A stretch of 64,000 nucleotides of DNA from Heliocybe sulcata (lineage: Eukaryota; Basidiomycota; Agaricomycetes; Gloeophyllales; Gloeophyllaceae), in NCBI GenBank assembly GCA_004369045.1, contig ML213514.1, positions 232,596-296,595 on the forward strand, in the 5' to 3' direction. The notes beneath the pieces are model-generated. The model was not told the origin of the DNA. It made no database searches and saw only the letters and a program-made list of their open reading frames with translations. The position numbers were made by a program, and so were the translations under genes. Below, one piece after another: positions 59,029 to 64,000 of this stretch. Every line of letters starts with the position of its first letter. Position 1 is the stretch's first letter.

Positions 59029-60003
59029 NNNNNNNNNNNNNNNNNNNNNNNNNNNNNNNNNNNNNNNNNNNNNNNNNNNNNNNNNNNNNNNNNNNNNNNN
59101 NNNNNNNNNNNNNNNNNNNNNNNNNNNNNNNNNNNNNNNNNNNNNNNNNNNNNNNNNNNNNNNNNNNNNNNNNNNNNNNNNNNNNNNNNNNNNNNNNNNN
59201 NNNNNNNNNNNNNNNNNNNNNNNNNNNNNNNNNNNNNNNNNNNNNNNNNNNNNNNNNNNNNNNNNNNNNNNNNNNNNNNNNNNNNNNNNNNNNNNNNNNN
59301 NNNNNNNNNNNNNNNNNNNNNNNNNNNNNNNNNNNNNNNNNNNNNNNNNNNNNNNNNNNNNNNNNNNNNNNNNNNNNNNNNNNNNNNNNNNNNNNNNNNN
59401 NNNNNNNNNNNNNNNNNNNNNNNNNNNNNNNNNNNNNNNNNNNNNNNNNNNNNNNNNNNNNNNNNNNNNNNNNNNNNNNNNNNNNNNNNNNNNNNNNNNN
59501 NNNNNNNNNNNNNNNNNNNNNNNNNNNNNNNNNNNNNNNNNNNNNNNNNNNNNNNNNNNNNNNNNNNNNNNNNNNNNNNNNNNNNNNNNNNNNNNNNNNN
59601 NNNNNNNNNNNNNNNNNNNNNNNNNNNNNNNNNNNNNNNNNNNNNNNNNNNNNNNNNNNNNNNNNNNNNNNNNNNNNNNNNNNNNNNNNNNNNNNNNNNN
59701 NNNNNNNNNNNNNNNNNNNNNNNNNNNNNNNNNNNNNNNNNNNNNNNNNNNNNNNNNNNNNNNNNNNNNNNNNNNNNNNNNNNNNNNNNNNNNNNNNNNN
59801 NNNNNNNNNNNNNNNNNNNNNNNNNNNNNNNNNNNNNNNNNNNNNNNNNNNNNNNNNNNNNNNNNNNNNNNNNNNNNNNNNNNNNNNNNNNNNNNNNNNN
59901 NNNNNNNNNNNNNNNNNNNNNNNNNNNNNNNNNNNNNNNNNNNNNNNNNNNNNNNNNNNNNNNNNNNNNNNNNNNNNNNNNNNNNNNNNNNNNNNNNNNN
60001 NNN
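59029..60003. other. Assembly gap (975 unknown bases)
   Basis: Run of N. Its left flank has no match visible to its right flank, which begins directly with the foldback element. Confidence 0.99.
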
Positions 60004-60015
60004 GGTCATTGGAGA

Positions 60016-60299
60016 AGGTCTGTCACCTTCAGCACTGCACTAGGGATGCAGAACACATTCATTTATACATTAGTCAATACTCATAACTTGTCCCAAGGAG
60101 CTTGACCCACTCTAGATACCACCCTGCACCATTGGCAGTCTACAGGACCAGGCCTTTCAGCTTCAGTCCAGTAATGGCACCTGGTGGTGCTACCACTATC
60201 TAGAGTGGGTCAAACTCCTTGGGACAAGTTATGAGTATTGACTAATGTATAAATGAATGTGTTCTGCATCCCTAGTGCAGTGCTGAAGGTGACAGACCT
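60016..60299. mobile_element. Foldback/MITE-like element with 101-base inverted arms
   Basis: Left arm 60,016-60,116 and right arm 60,199-60,299 are reverse complements with about one mismatch, starting AGGTCTGTCACCTTCAGCAC. The 82-base centre carries no coding sequence. This is the layout of a non-autonomous foldback or MITE DNA transposon. No target-site duplication is obvious at the outer edges. Because the element abuts the gap, an assembly artefact is possible. Confidence 0.65.
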
Positions 60300-61019
60300 G
60301 GTTTCGGACCGGAGCCGCTCGAGAGTGTTCACTCACAATTAGACGCCTTATCGATCTGACTCGACGACGGGCTATCGAAATCTACTATTGTCTCGTTCAG
60401 CGGGCTAGCGGCGGTGCTCGTATGGCTCGTCAAGATAGCATGTGCAGCGTCGCTGCGCTTTGGTGGAGGGAGCGGTGTAGCGGGTTGGGATTGGACGATG
60501 GGCTTGATAGAGGGCAAGCGACGACCGGACGCAGCGTATGGTTTGGCAATTGGTGAAGTGACTCAGACGGACGACAAGACAATAGGGCAACGCAGTAGTA
60601 GTCTGTAGCGTACTTGTATTTAAGGACGATTTTCTGTTTGTACAATCCAAGTTACATTCTCCTGTTCACATCTCAGCTTAGCGTCAGAGTCTTCAGCGAC
60701 TAAGGCGCTCATCGCGTCTTCCGACTTCATCAAGAGTTTCCGTCAACCCCCTTCTAAAAACAGTCAACAACTGCTAGTGTCGTACACTCCAATTCCACTA
60801 TCCTCTCCGAAGCGACCCCATGTGTCGTAAAAACCGTTCACCGTCGTCGTCATCGAGTTTAGGAAGTCACTGTTGCTAGTGCTGTCGGCACTGCTGTCGC
60901 TGTCGCTGTCGCTTCACCGCTTTAGCGACACTAGTTCGTTAGCGCCGGCCATACAAATGCTGCGTGCTACGATTCTCGTATCAAAGGCCCCTCCCCACAG
61001 CACGTCTTACATCTTCTTG

Positions 61020-61140
61020 TTCCCCTCGAACTAACCAATACCCTTCGATTCCCCGGACCTCGCAGCCGCGTACCACCAAGGGTTTGGTGGTATTTGTGTG
61101 GTTGTTTGTTCTTTCTAGGTCTTCGTTTCGGGTTTTGTCG
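61020..61140 (+). repeat. Inverted-repeat arm, right copy (~120 bases) with hairpin
   Basis: Plus-strand partner of the segment at 57,803-57,925. Its hairpin at 61,071-61,092 has a 9-bp stem and the same 4-base loop, with a compensating base-pair change relative to the left copy. Confidence 0.7.
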
Positions 61141-62001
61141 AGTGTCAGTGTCTCATCACCGCAGGAACTTGAGTGGTGGGCATAGTTGCCTAAGAGGGGT
61201 GCGGGCATGCTGAAAGAGGAAGTGGGTCGGGCGGGTGATGTGTCACCCGGAGGGAGCCGGAGGCTGATGATGGAGGCAGTGGTTGATCGCCCTGAGCACG
61301 CGACCCGACAGGTGGTGGTGGTGATGATGGGAATGACAGGTCGGGACACCAAGTGGGATAGTCAATCTAGAATGCCACGGAGGCCTAGACTCCTCGAAAC
61401 TGACCGGGCTGTGTTGTGCCGAGTTACCAGTGACTTGATCAGAAAGATCTGGCTGCCGGAGCTTACGCGCTGTTGTTGCCATATCCAAGAATAGCCTTCA
61501 AGACTAGAATAGCTCGTTTGAACTGTGTCCCGCTGAATAGACAGAGTGTCACCATGCTGCGGGGAATAGAGTTGCAATGTCGCCACCAGAGTGAATGGTC
61601 GGGGTCACCAGTAGAGTCGTTGCTTGACTTCCAAGGAGCTGCCAGCGGCGAGCGTATGCGCAATAGAGTCGCAATGTTGCTGCAATCACAAAACAACCCC
61701 AAAACACGTTTTCGGAGTCCTAAACCCTTATTGGCCGTATCAACAGACCCTGCTAGCCTGACTGGTTAGAAAATTATCTCTCTTATGTGTTCAAACCTCA
61801 TAACAACAGTACATAAGTCTGCTAGATATAGTCAAGTAACAGGAACCATACCTCGTTTCAGCAGTACGTATGTAGCATGTTATATCACCTCCAGGAACCA
61901 TACTTCCTCAGACGCTGTTGATTTGCATATGTAATCACTTTTCCATCAGCTTCTATAAATATATGAGATGCTAGGACATGTTCTTACATCCTCATCGTTC
62001 A
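61141..62001. other. Stretch between inverted repeat and MYND gene
   Basis: No supported exon or RNA gene. An AAATATATGAG word at about 61,957-61,967 lies 40 bases before the presumed MYND start and could act as its TATA element. Confidence 0.4.
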
Positions 62002-62686
62002 ATGGACCCCCCCCCCCCCATGCCTTTGTATGCAAGCTATGTCCTCAGAAAGCCACAGAGTTTTGCCGGAAGTGCTGGAAGACCTGGTACTGCTCATATG
62101 CACACAAGAAAACGGTATTTATAGTGCAATTAGTACCCATCACATGATTGACAGTTCTGCAGGACTGGCTCATACATCGCATTGAATGCCATTCCCTTCG
62201 GTTAGACCCGGTGCTACCAAGTCAGTCGGACCATTCAAAGTTAGGAATATTCTTTCATGTGAAATTGAGTAAGTGTCAGCTCCTTTAACTCTGTTATCTA
62301 TGGCTGAGTGTGCTCCAGATGAACATATCATGCAAAGCATCATCATGAGCACAAGCACTACCGGTCCAGTATCCCTAATACCCGAGCTCCATGATTTCTT
62401 CCCACAGAAAACATACGCGCACGTAGACCTCATGACAACACCTGATGGTCGCAAGGAACTAGATCACCCACTCCGTATCTTTTACGACCCAATTGCACTA
62501 TGTCGCCAACATCCCAATGACTACAACATGGCAATTGCGCATCTAACATTTGGTATCGCTATAACAAGGTGGTTTGGCCCCGTACTTGTACTCCGCTTTC
62601 TCGATTATTGCAGGACTCGCTACACGGAGGCTGGATCCAGGCTAGATATGGAAATCTTATCTGAGTTTTTTGTAACTGTACACTAG
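62002..62686 (+). CDS. MYND-type zinc-finger protein, short, start out of frame across a C13 run
   Basis: Exons about 62020-62114, 62163-62268 and 62319-62686. The finger reads VCKLCPQKATEFCRKC, then TWYCSYAHKK, TDWLIHRIECH, matching MYND spacing (C-x2-C, C-x2-C, YC, DW, H-x3-C). The Cys usual three residues after YC is His here (YCSYAH), which could still bind zinc. After the finger come about 140 residues (PVSLIPELHDFFPQK, LRIFYDPIALCRQHPNDYN) of the kind found behind MYND in basidiomycete proteins of unknown function. The only nearby ATG (62,002) is followed by GA and 13 C; with 13 C the ATG frame misses the finger, with 14 it enters it. Function unknown. Confidence 0.6.
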
Positions 62687-64000
62687 TCCCGTATCCCATA
62701 CAGCTCGTCGTGGTATGGCACGTGTGATGTATCTGACCATTACAAGCTCTTTTATAGCGGACTAAGCTCTTGCAAAGATTGAATTGATCAGCCCATGTGA
62801 CGTGTCCTGGGCTGTATTAATACCTGAAGTTAGCTGCAGATCATGAAGCCGTATGCTAACCTGGGCCGCGCAGAACTTACTCAAAGCCAAGTAATGCGGT
62901 ATGTCACATGTCGTGATGGACCCCCACCACTCAGAGATGGAAATAGAGCAACCAAATGCAGAACAAAGCAGTATCTTCCAAAGACCTCCTCCAAAGACCT
63001 CCTCCAACTTTCCTCGGTCTATGCAGATTAATGGCCAGCATCATGGTATCATGCTTAGCGCAGAAGTATGCGGTCGGCGACAGTTAACCAGGGAATTCCG
63101 AGGCATTTCAAATCGTCGTTACAATGTTAATGTGATTAATATTGACGTTACTCACGAAGGCCGCGGATTACCTTCTGTCTCGTGTTGAATATGCATGATA
63201 TACATGATATATTTCTGATCATACTTCGAAACAGGTTTGCCCGGAGGGCTGTGGCTATTACGTAGGGTGTAATTTGTGGTACGCCTCCGTAGAAGCTGGG
63301 AATGGGCAAAGAGTTTCATTAATGCGAACGCCAGGCCTGTGGTGGTTAGACGCAAGAATTGATGCATGTGCATGATGGCGAACGAACAGGATAACGGTCT
63401 TGTGGCGTGCGATAATCACCCGTTTCGAGACGATTGCCGTTTCAAGGCGATTGCCGTTTCGAGTCGGTCGGAAGATCTCAGCCCCCGATCGACAGACTGG
63501 AGTTATGGCAATGGCAGCGCCGAAAGCTCAGCGCAGTATAGCCCGGCGCCTCTTGGTGTATTGATTCAATATGCACTCATCATATATGGGCTCCTATTCG
63601 CACCCCTGCCAGCAGCAAGCGCTTGTCGCATACTTACTAGTGCCCCTCGCTTATACGCTCGAGACTTGGGGGAAACCATCATTTCCCCAGATCTCAAATG
63701 GTCAACAAGTTGCTATTTCATTGATATGTTTGCACGTGTACCTTCCCATCACTCAAACCCTGGCTCTTACGAAATAGATACGCCCTTGCTGTACCTGCCG
63801 ATGGCTATGGCTAGAGCGCTAGCGTCTGTATCTGCAGGCCGGGTCGGGAACAGATCAGGTCAAAACCAACGCTCTACGCTGAGTCGCTTTGCTTTCCTAC
63901 TCCGCTTTACTGCAGAATGTCGCACACCTTCCCTCTCGAGCAACTGGCCCAACACAAGCTATGTATGGATTTCTCGATGCCTGGCAAGCCTCCTAGCATT
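62687..64000. other. Right-edge stretch, no confident gene
   Basis: About 1.3 kb. Small tandem duplications occur at about 62,979-63,006 (ACCTCCTCCAAAG units) and 63,430-63,462 (GATTGCCGTTTC units). An open frame beginning ATG at 63,917 runs off the window but is too short (28 codons) to judge. Confidence 0.4.

Noticed and set aside
63917-64000. Start of a gene at the right edge (ATG at 63,917)
   Set aside because: Only 28 codons are visible and nothing in them is recognisable.

Overview
The window is nuclear DNA of a filamentous basidiomycete, most likely an Agaricomycete. The evidence is dense genes split by many 45-65 nt introns with GT(A/G)NGT donors and CTNAC branch sites, a DUF6533-type seven-helix protein, a run of Zn2Cys6/fungal-TF paralogues, MYND and RAD51-paralogue genes, and a fungal CYP51. 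All exon boundaries below were read by eye from splice signals and reading-frame continuity; no alignment or transcript data were available.

Bases 1-14,490 are a compact housekeeping block: the 3' end of CYP51/ERG11; a C3HC/Rsm1 zinc-finger protein; a BSD2/NDFIP ubiquitin-ligase adaptor; a HEN1-type small-RNA methyltransferase with a GW-rich tail; V-ATPase subunit e; a large PPR-like protein; ribosomal stalk protein P0; and a two-domain arsenic gene, an ArsM methyltransferase fused to an Acr2/Cdc25-type rhodanese domain. Bases 15,444-25,579 hold a microexon-rich Zn2Cys6 regulator on the minus strand, a non-coding stretch, a SERINC membrane protein and an unassigned disordered protein.

Bases 25,874-38,466 carry three same-strand paralogous Zn2Cys6 transcription factors (called A, B and C here), with a RAD51-paralogue recombinase gene on the opposite strand between B and C. 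Each paralogue splits its zinc cluster with a 6-nt microexon. Bases 39,439-51,613 return to mostly housekeeping genes: a DUF6533 seven-helix protein, Mediator MED22, a peroxisomal SCP2-like sterol-binding protein, the mitochondrial fusion dynamin MGM1/OPA1, a conserved fungal protein of unknown function, a DapA-family aldolase and a divergent 6-phosphogluconate-dehydrogenase-like enzyme.

From 51,614 to the end the window is gene-poor. It holds a pair of direct repeats, a pair of inverted repeats with a covarying hairpin, a 975-base assembly gap, a foldback element with 101-base arms, and one recognisable gene, a MYND-finger protein whose start codon is out of frame across a run of 13 C.

The observations most worth following are the arsenate-reductase-like/arsenite-methyltransferase fusion, the HEN1 tail that looks like an Argonaute hook, the conserved 6-nt microexon in the three regulators, and a candidate 2-nt microexon in the seven-helix gene.
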